Shown here: piece by piece, positions 16,776-25,669 of the stretch | How the letters are laid out: each line of letters starts with the position of its first letter | How positions within the stretch are numbered: the stretch's first letter is position 1 | DNA from: Akkermansiaceae bacterium | Lineage (GTDB): Bacteria > Verrucomicrobiota > Verrucomicrobiia > Verrucomicrobiales > Akkermansiaceae | Reading direction: 5' to 3' | Assembly: GCA_019634595.1 (NCBI GenBank) | Contig: JAHCBC010000004.1 | Span: forward strand, 1-64,000 | DNA: 64,000 nt | Position numbers and translations under genes: made by a program | Notes under the pieces: model-generated | What the model saw: the letters and a program-made list of their open reading frames with translations, nothing else | Told to the model about the DNA's origin: nothing | Database searches by the model: none

Positions 16776-18305
16776 TTACTGCTCCGGCACAGCAGGCGGC
16801 GTCACGGGAGCCTCCGGTGCGGCAGGCGCACCCGGCACGGCGGGAGCGGATGGATCAGGAGTTGCTCCGGGAGCTGCGGGTGCTGGTTCCGGAGGAGCGG
16901 GCTTTGGCAACAGATCCTGCCATTCATGGAGCGAGTATCCATCGCCCACGCCGCCCATCTCGCCGAGCAGTTCGTGGCATTTCTGCCGCCATTTGACGTA
17001 GTCGGGTGGCTGGCGTTCCGCTTCACGGCTTCCGGAGAAGACGAGGTACGTCACGGTCAGATCGGACACGGGGCGGCTGTAGGGGGAGGACCTCGGGTTG
17101 ATCTCACGGGCCATCCGCAGGGACGCCTCCCCGACCTTGAAGGTCGGTCCGCCGTCACCGACGATGGCAGGGTAGATTTTCTCACCGTGGACGACGACCG
17201 CATAGTCACCCACCCGCGGAGCGAACGGATCGCTGTTGCTGTTCGTCGTGATGATGCTCACGGGGATGACGATGAACGGATCATACTCCGCGATGAGGAA
17301 ACTGCGCGCCTTCATGTCCGCGATCCCGCGTTTCAGCATCGCGATGCGGTCACGCAGCCAGGTCTTCCGGTCGGCGGTGGTCCCCTTTTCCTCCAGCTCC
17401 TTCTGGCCCGCGGCGATGCGGCGCTCGAAACCGGCGATCAGGGGATTCGGCGTGCGGGTTTTCTTCGGCCAGCCATAGCTGGTGTAGGGTTGGTAGTGGG
17501 TGGAATTGACGATCTCATCCGGCATCGTCGGGAGGCGGTCGCCATCGGAGCCGTCGGAGACAACATCCATCTCCGCCTGGAGGAAGAAGATCTTCCGGCC
17601 GGTGGGAGCCTGGAGGTGGAGCATGGTCTCACAGTCGTAGAGATTGTGCTTCGTCAGCAGCTCGTTGAGCGTGTTCGCGCTCTTGCGGATGCGGGTGGTC
17701 TTCTCGTCGTAGAGCCGGTAGAACCATGGGGAAACCTCCGCCTTCTCCACCAGTGCGGGCAGCCCCGGCAGGACTTTCGAGAGGGACTTGTTCGACGTCT
17801 CCAGCTCGGTGATCGTCTTGGCAGGGGTCGGTGCCTTGACGGAAAGGTGGTAGGAAGCCGTGTAGCTGGCGGCGTCCTTCCGCTCGACGGAAGCAATCCC
17901 GCCTTTCGTTACGGTCACCTCGGTCTTGAACGGGATGCCGGAGCGCAGTTCCCGCACATCCGTCACCGAACCCAGGGTCATGTCCGTGGGAGGCGGCTCC
18001 TCGGGCGCTTCCTTCGGCTTCTCCGCCTGGGCTTTTTTCAGGGCGGCGAGTTCCTTCTCCTGATTTTCCCGGAGTTCCTGCATCTCCGACTCATATCTTG
18101 CCCGGATCTGGCGTTCGATGTCGGTGGTGTCCGCCTTGACCAGCACCTGCTCCGGTTTCGACAACTCCTTCAGGGCTTGCTTCAAACGGCCCGGGATCGG
18201 GGTGAAAAGAAGGCCGAATCCACCGCACACCAGCACGAAAAACCCCGCGCCGAACCACGAGAATCCCTTCTTCCTGCGCTGATTGTGAAATCCTTGGTCA
18301 TCCAT
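16776..18305 (-). CDS. Membrane-anchored protein with GH75 (chitosanase)-like domain
   Basis: A 509-residue protein: short cytoplasmic start, one membrane helix ([18 protein letters not shown], about residues 16-33), a coiled coil rich in Glu/Gln/Lys (about 60-100), and a long outer part. Residues about 340-450 ([55 protein letters not shown]) follow the pattern of fungal GH75 chitosanases, with conserved Asp and Glu in the GDYA/IVGD/GEAS elements. The C-terminus is a Pro/Ala-rich tail. Inferred: a periplasmic glycan-acting or glycan-binding protein; chitosanase activity is not assured at this divergence. The ATG at 18305 opens just before the membrane helix. It is divergent from dnaX. Confidence 0.68.
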   Translation of the reverse strand: MDDQGFHNQRRKKGFSWFGAGFFVLVCGGFGLLFTPIPGRLKQALKELSKPEQVLVKADTTDIERQIRARYESEMQELRENQEKELAALKKAQAEKPKEAPEEPPPTDMTLGSVTDVRELRSGIPFKTEVTVTKGGIASVERKDAASYTASYHLSVKAPTPAKTITELETSNKSLSKVLPGLPALVEKAEVSPWFYRLYDEKTTRIRKSANTLNELLTKHNLYDCETMLHLQAPTGRKIFFLQAEMDVVSDGSDGDRLPTMPDEIVNSTHYQPYTSYGWPKKTRTPNPLIAGFERRIAAGQKELEEKGTTADRKTWLRDRIAMLKRGIADMKARSFLIAEYDPFIVIPVSIITTNSNSDPFAPRVGDYAVVVHGEKIYPAIVGDGGPTFKVGEASLRMAREINPRSSPYSRPVSDLTVTYLVFSGSREAERQPPDYVKWRQKCHELLGEMGGVGDGYSLHEWQDLLPKPAPPEPAPAAPGATPDPSAPAVPGAPAAPEAPVTPPAVPEQ

Positions 18306-18410
18306 TTCCCGGGACTCTAGCAGCCCTGCGTGGACCATCAACCCCGCGTTTTTTGACGGTGGTGAAAACTGAGCGATGACAAACCGGCGCGGCCACCTAC
18401 ACTCGCCCGC

Positions 18411-19931
18411 GTGAGCTATCAGGTCTTCGCCCGGAAATACCGGCCCAAAACTTTCGACGACGTCCTCGGACAGGACCATGTGGTGCGCACCCTGCGCAAC
18501 GCCATCGCCCAGCAGCGGCTGGCCCACGCCTACCTTTTCGTCGGCCCCCGCGGCACCGGCAAGACCTCCACCGCCCGTATACTTGCCAAAGCCCTGAACT
18601 GCCCCGGCGGCCCGAAGGCGGATTTCGATCCGGATGACGACATCTGCGTGGAGATCGCCGAGGGGCGGTCGCTCGACGTGCTGGAGATCGACGGTGCTTC
18701 CAACAACGGTGTCGAGCAGGTGCGGGACCTGCGGGAGTCCGTCCGCTTCGCCCCGGCCCGCGGCCAGTTCAAGATCTACTACATCGACGAGGTCCACATG
18801 CTCTCGAACGCCGCGTTCAACGCGCTGCTCAAGACGCTGGAGGAACCCCCGCCGCACGTGAAGTTCATCTTCGCCACCACGGAGGCGAACAAGATCCTGC
18901 CGACGATCCTTTCCCGCTGCCAGCGGTTCGACCTGCGGCCGATCCCGACGGAAACGATCGCCCGCCACCTCCAGCACATCGCCGGCAAGGAAGGCATCAC
19001 CCTGGATGAGACCGCCGCCTGGGCGATCGCCAAAGGGGCGGACGGCGGCATGCGCGACGCCCAGTCCATGCTGGACCAGCTCGTGGCATTCTGCGGCGAC
19101 CACATCACCGAAGCGAACGTGCTGGATATCTTCGGCTTCACCTCACGGGAAAAGGTGGCGACCCTCACCTCCGCCCTGCTGGAACGGGCGACACCGGCCG
19201 CGCTTTCCCTCATCCAGAAGGAGGCCGAGAGTGGCAGGGAGCTTTCCCAACTCCTGGGTGAGCTGATCGGCTGTCTGCGTGCCCTGCTGGTGGCGAAGCT
19301 GGACCCCACGGCGGATGGCGACGGCATCCCCGCCGACCTCTGGACCAAGCTTGTAACGGCGGCGGAAGAGTATGCCCCCGACCGCATTCTGGCCGCCATC
19401 GACGTCTTCGCGGAGACGGAGGGCCGGATGAAGTGGGCGACGAACAAGCGCCTGCATTTCGAGCTGGGTGTCATCAAGGCGATCCAGTCGCTCGGTGAAG
19501 TGAGGATCGCGGATGTGATCAAGGTCCTGACCCGTGGGGCGGACTTCATCGGCCAGGCACCATCGCCTTCGCCAACCGCTGCCGCGCAGCCTTCCCAACC
19601 GGCCGAACCGGAACCGGAGGCCCCGCGTCCGTCCGTACCTGCGGTGGTCACTCCGGCGATACCCGCACCGGAGCCGGAGAAGCCCGCCACCGCTCCCGTG
19701 CGGAAGCCGGGGATGAACGCGATCAGCGCGCTGGACTCATTCATCGAGGCGGCACCGGAGGTCAGCGAACCCCCACCCGCTCCCGAGCCGCCTCCGTGGG
19801 AGGAGGCGAAACCAGCCGCGACCGAAGCGCCTCCGGCAGCCCCTGCCCCGCCCACGCTGGACAACAGCTTCTACGAGGACCCCCTCATCCAGTCAGCCCT
19901 TGAGAAATTCCAGGGCAAAGTGCTCAAGTAA
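18411..19931 (+). CDS. dnaX: DNA polymerase III subunit gamma/tau
   Basis: Clamp-loader ATPase that loads the beta clamp during replication. Seen: the family start [19 protein letters not shown], Walker A in [13 protein letters not shown] (about residues 42-54), Walker B/DExx in [11 protein letters not shown], the FILATTE-type sensor [23 protein letters not shown], and domain III up to about residue 370. A Pro/Ala-rich linker and a short tau-like end (about 370-506) follow. The zinc module between Walker A and B is reduced: only two cysteines (LNC and DDIC) remain of the usual four. The GTG at 18411 is the start by alignment to the family N-terminus. ybaB follows 18 bases later, the classical dnaX-ybaB order. 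Confidence 0.95.
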   Translation: MSYQVFARKYRPKTFDDVLGQDHVVRTLRNAIAQQRLAHAYLFVGPRGTGKTSTARILAKALNCPGGPKADFDPDDDICVEIAEGRSLDVLEIDGASNNGVEQVRDLRESVRFAPARGQFKIYYIDEVHMLSNAAFNALLKTLEEPPPHVKFIFATTEANKILPTILSRCQRFDLRPIPTETIARHLQHIAGKEGITLDETAAWAIAKGADGGMRDAQSMLDQLVAFCGDHITEANVLDIFGFTSREKVATLTSALLERATPAALSLIQKEAESGRELSQLLGELIGCLRALLVAKLDPTADGDGIPADLWTKLVTAAEEYAPDRILAAIDVFAETEGRMKWATNKRLHFELGVIKAIQSLGEVRIADVIKVLTRGADFIGQAPSPSPTAAAQPSQPAEPEPEAPRPSVPAVVTPAIPAPEPEKPATAPVRKPGMNAISALDSFIEAAPEVSEPPPAPEPPPWEEAKPAATEAPPAAPAPPTLDNSFYEDPLIQSALEKFQGKVLK

Positions 19932-19949
19932 CCGTCACCAACACCACTC

Positions 19950-20339
19950 ATGAACATCGCCAAACTGATGAAACAAGCCCAGCAGATGCAGGCAGGGCTC
20001 GCCGCAAAGCAGGAAGAACTTTCCGCCCGCACCGTCGAAGCCTCCGTCGGCGGCGGCAAGGTCAACGTCACCGCCACCTGCGCGGGTGACGTGCTTTCCA
20101 TCAAGATCGACCCGTCCGTGGTGGATGCCTCCGATGTGGAGTTTCTGGAGGATCTGGTCCTCAAGGGAGTCCAGGAAGCCATCACCAAGGGCAAGGACAC
20201 CGCGGCCGCGGAAATGAAGAAGCTCACCCGGCGGCATGGGCCTTCCCCGGCATGTAATCCCCCGGCGGAAGCCGCCCCCTGGCAGAAAGCCCATCCCCTT
20301 TCCCCACGGTCACCATGTCTCCCCTCCGCCGCCGGCTAG
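19950..20339 (+). CDS. ybaB: YbaB/EbfC nucleoid-associated protein (C-terminus apparently frameshifted)
   Basis: Small DNA-binding protein found after dnaX in many bacteria. Residues 1-93 fit the family: MNIAKLMKQAQQMQAGLAAKQ, the GGGKVNVTATCAGDVLSIKIDPSVV core and LVLKGVQEAITKGKD. The family normally ends in GG(M)GLPGM. Here the frame instead reads RRHGPSPACNPP and runs on to 20339, 24 bases into the next gene. Skipping one C at 20229 and one at 20248 restores GGMGLP and GM followed by TAA at 20255-20257. The tail is therefore probably a sequencing artefact or a recent double indel, and the native end is likely 20257. Confidence 0.88.
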   Translation: MNIAKLMKQAQQMQAGLAAKQEELSARTVEASVGGGKVNVTATCAGDVLSIKIDPSVVDASDVEFLEDLVLKGVQEAITKGKDTAAAEMKKLTRRHGPSPACNPPAEAAPWQKAHPLSPRSPCLPSAAG

Positions 20340-21310
20340 GATGGACCCTGGTGACCGTGTCGCTTTTCCTGCATCTTTTCACCATCGGCTGCTACTCGAC
20401 GCAGCCGGACATGTTCGCCGCGTTCACCGTGATGCCGATCTGGCTGTGGGGAGCCATCGGACTGCTGATGTCAGCGGGTGCCTTCTATTTCATGCGGGCA
20501 CCGCTTTCGCTGGTGCTGACCGGCATCTGGGCGCTCACGCTGCTCATCGGCTCCGACGAAGCGAGGGCGCTGGGGCACATCGGGAAACCCGCGCCGCAAC
20601 CCGGCCCCGCCGCTCCATTCCAATCCCGCAAGGTCGTGCGGGTGCTGACGATCAACACCGGGAACTTCAACTTCGGTGATCCCACCGATGAAATCCTCGC
20701 GTGGGATCCGGACATCGTCCTCCTGCAACAGACGAACCCGGCCCACACGGCACGGATCGCCTCCCGGCTCTATCAGGGGAAGGGTGACTTCCGCACAAAC
20801 ATGTTCAACGGTGTGATCACCCGCTGGAAGATCCGCCGGGAGGACAAGAACCGCGTGATCCGCAGCCAGCAGATGGAGGTGGTGACACCGGATGGCTCCG
20901 CCCTCCAGGTGGTCAACATCCACCTGGCCACCGCCGCCACGGATCTCCGGTTGTGGAGACGCTCCGCCTGGCGGGAACACAGCCACAACCGGAAGCTGCG
21001 CCGTCAGGAAATGTCGGTGGCCCTCCAGATCCTCGGCCAGACCACGGACTTCCCGACAGTCCCCACGATCTTCGGGGGGGATTTCAACGCGCCCGCCACG
21101 GACGTCGTCCACCGCCAGCTTTCCCGGGATTTCATCGACGCGTTCTCCGAAACCGGCGTCGGCTGGGGGAATACCTTCCACCGCCGTTTCCCGATCCTGC
21201 GGATCGACCACATCTATTCCACCCGCCATCTCACTCCGGTCCGCTGCCGGGTGGTGGAAACAAGGCATTCCGACCACCGGTTCGTGGTGGCGGATTTCCT
21301 GATGCGCTGA
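20315..21310 (+). CDS. Membrane-anchored endonuclease/exonuclease/phosphatase (EEP) family protein
   Basis: A 331-residue protein with three N-terminal membrane helices (VTVSLFLHLFTIGCY, MPIWLWGAIGLLMSAGAFYF, LVLTGIWALTLLIG) and an EEP domain from about residue 108: VVRVLTINTGNFNF, DPDIVLLQQTNP, VVNIHLATAATDLRLW, PTIFGGDFNAPATD (catalytic Asp) and TRHSDHRFVVADF (catalytic Asp-His). The usual Glu of the second motif is replaced by Gln (LQQ), which may affect metal binding. The substrate is unknown; related membrane EEP proteins act on phosphodiesters. It lies in the dnaX-ybaB-polX run and probably shares their transcript. Confidence 0.8.
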   Translation: MSPLRRRLGWTLVTVSLFLHLFTIGCYSTQPDMFAAFTVMPIWLWGAIGLLMSAGAFYFMRAPLSLVLTGIWALTLLIGSDEARALGHIGKPAPQPGPAAPFQSRKVVRVLTINTGNFNFGDPTDEILAWDPDIVLLQQTNPAHTARIASRLYQGKGDFRTNMFNGVITRWKIRREDKNRVIRSQQMEVVTPDGSALQVVNIHLATAATDLRLWRRSAWREHSHNRKLRRQEMSVALQILGQTTDFPTVPTIFGGDFNAPATDVVHRQLSRDFIDAFSETGVGWGNTFHRRFPILRIDHIYSTRHLTPVRCRVVETRHSDHRFVVADFLMR

Positions 21311-21324
21311 CCCTTGCCCCAATC

Positions 21325-23070
21325 ATGCCCGTAACCCGCGAAAACCTGGCCGAAGTCCTCGAAGAGATCGCCTTGTTGCTCGAACTGAAGGGAGAGAATC
21401 CCTTCAAGGTCCGTGCCTACCGGCAGGGTGCCGAAACGGTCCGCGGATTTGACGGGGACATCGTGCAACGGGCCGCCGGCAACGAACTCACCGGCATCAA
21501 GGGCATTGGTGACGCCTTGCGCGACAAGCTGCATGAACTGGCCGCCACCGGCACCCTCCAGTTCCACCAGAAGCTCCGCGCGGAATTTCCGGCCGGATTG
21601 TTCGAACTGTTCGATCTCCAGGGGCTCGGCCCGAAAAAGATCAAAGTCCTCCACGAAACGCTCGGCGTCGGCTCCACCGCCGACCTGAAGGCGCTCTGCG
21701 AGAGCGGCACGGTGGCGAGGCTCCCCGGCTTCGGTGAGAAGACCCAGGCGAAGATCCTAGAAGCCATCACGCTGCGGAGTACCGTGGCGGATACTTTCCT
21801 GCTGGGATCCATCAATCCGCTGGTGGAGGAAATCCTTGAGCTGCTGCGCATGCATCCGGAGGTCACACGGGTGGCCGTGGCAGGATCGTTCCGCCGCGGG
21901 AAGGAGACGGTGCATGACATCGACTTCCTCGTGGCCACGAAGGAACCGGCACTGGTTTGCGAGGACTTCACCACGCTGCCGCAGATGGAGTCGATCATCG
22001 CCTGCGGGGACGCGAAGGCATCCATCCGCCTGAAAAACGGCATCCAGGCGGATCTGCGCGCGGTTTCCAACAAACAGTTCCCTTTCGCCCTCCAGTATTT
22101 CACCGGGTCCAAGGAACACAACGTGGCCATCCGTTCACTGGCCCTGAAGAAAGGGCTGTCCCTCAACGAATACGGCTTCACTCCGGTGGATGCCGGTGCC
22201 CCCGCCGCCATCCCGGAAGTGAACGAGGAAGGCGACATCTACCAGGCGCTGGGCCTCCAGTTCATCCCGCCGGAACTGCGGGAGAACCGCGGCGAGATCG
22301 AAGCGGCGGCGGAGCACACCCTTCCCCGCCTGATCCAACTGGAGAACCTCCGCGGCACCTTCCACAACCACACCACCGCTTCCGACGGGCACAACACGCT
22401 GGAGGAAATGGCGGAGGAAGCGATCGACCTGGGCCTGCAATACCTCGGCATCGCGGATCACTCGAAGTCCTCGTTCCAGGCGAACGGGCTGGATGAAATC
22501 CGCCTGCTGGAGCAGGTGGCGAGGATCAGGGAACTGAATGCGGGATGGGAACACTTCCGCCTGTTCTCCGGAACGGAGGTGGACATCCTCAAGGATGGGT
22601 CGCTGGACTTCGATGACACGATCCTCTCCCAACTGGACTACTGCGTGGCGTCGGTCCATTCGGTTTTCAACCTGGATGAGGAGGAGATGACCCGCCGGAT
22701 CTGCCGCGCGATGGAGAACGAGCACGTGACCATGCTGGGCCATGTAACCGGCAGGCTCCTGCTCCGCCGTGACGAGTACAAGGTCAACCACGCGAAGATC
22801 ATCGACTGTGCGGTGGCGACGCGGACCATCATCGAGCTGAACTGCAGCCCGAAGCGGATGGACATGGACTGGCGGTGGTGGCGGAAGGCCCGCGACCAGG
22901 GTGTGCTCTGCTCCATCAATCCGGACGCCCACTCCACCGCCCGCATCCACCACATCGGCCTTGGCGTACGGATGGCCCGCAAGGGGTGGCTGCGCCGGGA
23001 GGATGTGCTCAACACCCGTCCCGTGAAGGAAGTGGAGGCATTCCTTAAGACCCCGAAATCGAAGCGTTGA
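21325..23070 (+). CDS. polX: Bacterial family X DNA polymerase with PHP domain
   Basis: Repair polymerase/exonuclease of the Bacillus PolX type, 581 residues. Seen: N-terminal helix-hairpin-helix region (NPFKVRAYRQGAETV, TGIKGIGDALRDKL, GLGPKKIKVLHETLG), the polymerase palm with VAVAGSFRRGKETVHDIDFLV (two catalytic Asp) and IQADLRAV (third Asp). A C-terminal PHP phosphoesterase domain from about residue 345 follows, with GTFHNHTTASDG, GIADHSKSS, FSGTEVDI and INPDAHST as metal-binding motifs. Known: PolX fills short gaps in base-excision repair, and PHP gives 3'-5' exonuclease activity. The ATG at 21325 follows the previous stop by 14 bases. Confidence 0.95.
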   Translation: MPVTRENLAEVLEEIALLLELKGENPFKVRAYRQGAETVRGFDGDIVQRAAGNELTGIKGIGDALRDKLHELAATGTLQFHQKLRAEFPAGLFELFDLQGLGPKKIKVLHETLGVGSTADLKALCESGTVARLPGFGEKTQAKILEAITLRSTVADTFLLGSINPLVEEILELLRMHPEVTRVAVAGSFRRGKETVHDIDFLVATKEPALVCEDFTTLPQMESIIACGDAKASIRLKNGIQADLRAVSNKQFPFALQYFTGSKEHNVAIRSLALKKGLSLNEYGFTPVDAGAPAAIPEVNEEGDIYQALGLQFIPPELRENRGEIEAAAEHTLPRLIQLENLRGTFHNHTTASDGHNTLEEMAEEAIDLGLQYLGIADHSKSSFQANGLDEIRLLEQVARIRELNAGWEHFRLFSGTEVDILKDGSLDFDDTILSQLDYCVASVHSVFNLDEEEMTRRICRAMENEHVTMLGHVTGRLLLRRDEYKVNHAKIIDCAVATRTIIELNCSPKRMDMDWRWWRKARDQGVLCSINPDAHSTARIHHIGLGVRMARKGWLRREDVLNTRPVKEVEAFLKTPKSKR

Positions 23071-23952
23071 TCACGGGGTGCGGCGGCGCATCAGCAGCCC
23101 GAGCAACCCGATGCCCGCCAGTCCCGCGGCGGCGGGTTCCGGGATGGGGGTGAAGTTGCTCGCGGTGAGCAGCACATCGTCGATGCTGTATTGGGCGAAG
23201 GTGGTCGTGAAGGCGTTCGCGATCGCGATCTGGTCGAAGGACGTGCGGAGGTTCGCGCTGTTGTCCACGGCGGTGATGGGTGTCCCACCGTCGAAGATGT
23301 AGGAAAGCGAGATCTGGGTCAGGCTCGTCCGGGTGATGGTCAGCGAAACCGAGTGCGCGGTGTTGTCAGCGGCGGCGATGCTGGGACCCGCGGCGCTCGT
23401 GGTCAGTGCGGTCCGGTCCGTCCCCCCGAGAATGGGGCTGGTGCCGCCCCCTTCATTGAACAGGGTGGCCGTGGTTGCGGGGGAACTCGCTGCACCCAGA
23501 ACGGCGTAATATCCCTGGTCATTGTCCGAAACACCGGCACCGAAATTATCGGACACAACGGGGGTCCCATTGGAACTGAAAACCCCGAACCGGAAGGCCG
23601 AAGCATCCGTCGCCGGAGTGTTGGTGAACCGGAGCTTGAAGCTGAAGGTCAGGGTATCGCTGACATTCGTGAGCGAAATGGTCCCGCCCAGAGGGGACAC
23701 CAAATGGTAGTTCGCCCCGGCGGTGACGGTGAGCGCCCTGCTTCCAAACACGGCGTCCTCCGTGATGGAAGCCGCCGGGCTTGTCACACCGTAATACGGG
23801 CTGCCGGGAGATGTATGAACCGTCCGGAATCCGGTTGGATGGGTTGCGATCTCAAATCCGTCGTTCAGCACCGTGAGGCCGGAAGAAACACCCGCCGAAG
23901 CGATGAATCCGATGACAGCGACCCCGGAAAAAAGGGAGGAATGGGTTTTCAC
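23071..23952 (-). CDS. PEP-CTERM-like sorted extracellular protein
   Basis: A secreted protein of about 293 residues: N-terminal signal (HSSLFSGVAVIGFIASAGVSSG), a Ser/Thr/Gly-rich beta-sandwich body like a LamG/concanavalin-type domain (SDTLTFSFKLRFTNTPATD, AQYSIDDVLLTASNF), and a C-terminal sorting signal IPEPAAAGLAGIGLLGLLMRRR, the PEP-CTERM pattern of Pro-Glu-Pro, hydrophobic helix and basic end. Known: this tail is recognised by exosortase systems for surface or exopolysaccharide-linked export. The GTG at 23952 is preferred as start (MKTHSSLF); a TTG at 23970 is also possible. It is convergent with polX, with the stop codons adjacent. Confidence 0.85.
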   Translation of the reverse strand: MKTHSSLFSGVAVIGFIASAGVSSGLTVLNDGFEIATHPTGFRTVHTSPGSPYYGVTSPAASITEDAVFGSRALTVTAGANYHLVSPLGGTISLTNVSDTLTFSFKLRFTNTPATDASAFRFGVFSSNGTPVVSDNFGAGVSDNDQGYYAVLGAASSPATTATLFNEGGGTSPILGGTDRTALTTSAAGPSIAAADNTAHSVSLTITRTSLTQISLSYIFDGGTPITAVDNSANLRTSFDQIAIANAFTTTFAQYSIDDVLLTASNFTPIPEPAAAGLAGIGLLGLLMRRRTP

Positions 23953-24191
23953 TGGAACGATTTTTAGCAATCCCCCGGCGGAATTTCAATCTATTTCAAA
24001 TGTGACATGGATCCTGCTATTGAACATTGATCGTGGTCGCGGAGATTGCGGTGATTCTTTCAAATTTCGGGTGGAGCTTCCCGAAATGAAGCTGCCTTGG
24101 TCCGCCCACGGCTCCCCCGATGCAGGGACCCTGGATGGAATCCCTCGTGCCGCCGGTTGACTTTTTCCGTCCTCCCCGGCATACCCCCGGA

Positions 24192-24713
24192 ATGTCGTCC
24201 GCGTTGCCGCCAAAACCACGAGTGATCGGCCCCAGGGTGAGGGTCTGCATCGTCGCTGCGAAATATAATGAGACCTACACGGACGCCCTCGTGCAGAATG
24301 TGATCGAGGAACTCGGTGAGCTGGTGCCGAACGCCCGCGTCGATCTCATCCGCGTGCCGGGTGCCTTCGAGATCCCCGTCACCGTGGCCTCCGTCATCGA
24401 GCGTGAAGGACCGGCCTGCATCATCGCCCTCGGCGTGATCATCCGCGGCTCCACCCAGCACGCGGATCTGGTGGCCACCTCCGTCACCAACGGCCTCCAG
24501 CAACTGGCCATGGAATCGAAAAGGCCGATCATCCATGAAGTTCTGCTGGTCGATGACGAAAAACAGGCTTATGCCCGCTGCATCGGAGCGCAGCTCAACC
24601 GCGGCAAGGAAGCCGCGCGCGCCGCTGCCTCCATGATTGATATTTTCCAGGAACTCGACCGCTCGATGCCCCACCAGACACCCCGCACAAATCCCCGCGC
24701 CCGCAATGCCTAG
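24192..24713 (+). CDS. ribH: 6,7-dimethyl-8-ribityllumazine synthase
   Basis: Riboflavin pathway enzyme that joins 5-amino-6-ribitylaminouracil and dihydroxybutanone phosphate; members assemble as pentamers or 60-mers. Seen: [55 protein letters not shown] (with the ring-binding GVIIRG segment) and [15 protein letters not shown]. The usual GVLT at that position is HEVLLVDD, and the expected catalytic His is taken to be the one in STQHADL. Length is 173 residues. The ATG at 24192 was chosen because upstream codons are not conserved. Its end overlaps the nusB start by 8 bases, a pairing common in bacteria. Confidence 0.93.
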   Translation: MSSALPPKPRVIGPRVRVCIVAAKYNETYTDALVQNVIEELGELVPNARVDLIRVPGAFEIPVTVASVIEREGPACIIALGVIIRGSTQHADLVATSVTNGLQQLAMESKRPIIHEVLLVDDEKQAYARCIGAQLNRGKEAARAAASMIDIFQELDRSMPHQTPRTNPRARNA

Positions 24714-25599
24714 CCGCCGCCAAATCCGCGAGGCGGTGGTGCAGTTCCTCTACTGTGCCGATCTTGAAGGCGGAGCCTCGCCCGCTTCCCTGCGCGAACC
24801 GTTCTGGGAATTCGTCACCGAGTCGGACCGCAAGGCCCTCCAGCTCTCGACCTTCCGCACCGTGCACCATCTCGCACACGGCCGCGAGGGGCGGTTGGCG
24901 GAATTCGTTGAACGCGTGGGACCGGCAAATGCCTTCCTTTCCGCATGGCCCCAGGCTGAGGCGTTGAAGACCGACCTCAACCGCATCGCCGAGCTGGAGT
25001 CGTCTTGGAGCACCCAGTTCGCCCGGCTGGAGCGTCTTCCAAAGGACGACAACGATTCCGCCGTGGCGGACAATTTCGCCAGGGCACTCTCCCTTCTTTT
25101 CAACATTGACCGTGATCTGGCCGTCACCCGCGCCCGTTACCTGACCGCGGTGGATGACTTTCCCTCGCTCCGCACGCAACTGGAAGCCATCACCGCCACC
25201 GTGCGCCGCCTCCAGCGGATCTCCGACCGTCTGCGGATGGTAGAGTATCCGGAAAAGTTTCCGGAGCAGGCCGACCTGAGCAAGCTGCGCGAGTCAAAGG
25301 CGGAGATCGCCGAACTCCGACTGCGAGCCGACGAGATCGTGGACTCACTTCTGGCGAAGAAGGAATCCATCGACGCGACGCTTGCCTCCGTGGTGGACAA
25401 CTTCTCCCCGGAGCGGATCGATCCGGTGGACCGCGCCGTCCTCCGCCTCGCCACCTATGAGATCATCCATGCCGGCACGCCGCCGAAGGTCGCCATCAAT
25501 GAAGGGATCGAGCTTGCGAAGAAGTTCGGCACCACGGATTCCCGCCGCTTTGTGAACGGTATCCTCGACCAGGTGGCGAAGCTGAATGCGGAGCGTTGA
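24706..25599 (+). CDS. nusB: Transcription antitermination factor NusB, enlarged
   Basis: RNA-binding antitermination factor acting with NusE on rRNA operon transcripts. The N-terminal signature [23 protein letters not shown] and the C-terminal part ([56 protein letters not shown]) are classical NusB. At 297 residues it is about twice the usual 140. Roughly 150 residues of helical, charged sequence (about 70-220, including [20 protein letters not shown] and [19 protein letters not shown]) are inserted between the two halves. It overlaps ribH by 8 bases, which suggests translational coupling. The insertion may be lineage-specific and is not seen in standard NusB. Confidence 0.9.
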   Translation: MPSRRQIREAVVQFLYCADLEGGASPASLREPFWEFVTESDRKALQLSTFRTVHHLAHGREGRLAEFVERVGPANAFLSAWPQAEALKTDLNRIAELESSWSTQFARLERLPKDDNDSAVADNFARALSLLFNIDRDLAVTRARYLTAVDDFPSLRTQLEAITATVRRLQRISDRLRMVEYPEKFPEQADLSKLRESKAEIAELRLRADEIVDSLLAKKESIDATLASVVDNFSPERIDPVDRAVLRLATYEIIHAGTPPKVAINEGIELAKKFGTTDSRRFVNGILDQVAKLNAER

Positions 25600-25669
25600 A
25601 AATACCGGGGATTTTCTCATTGGGAGGTTACGGGCGGAATGTTAGACACGGCGGGTAGATCACACCCGC

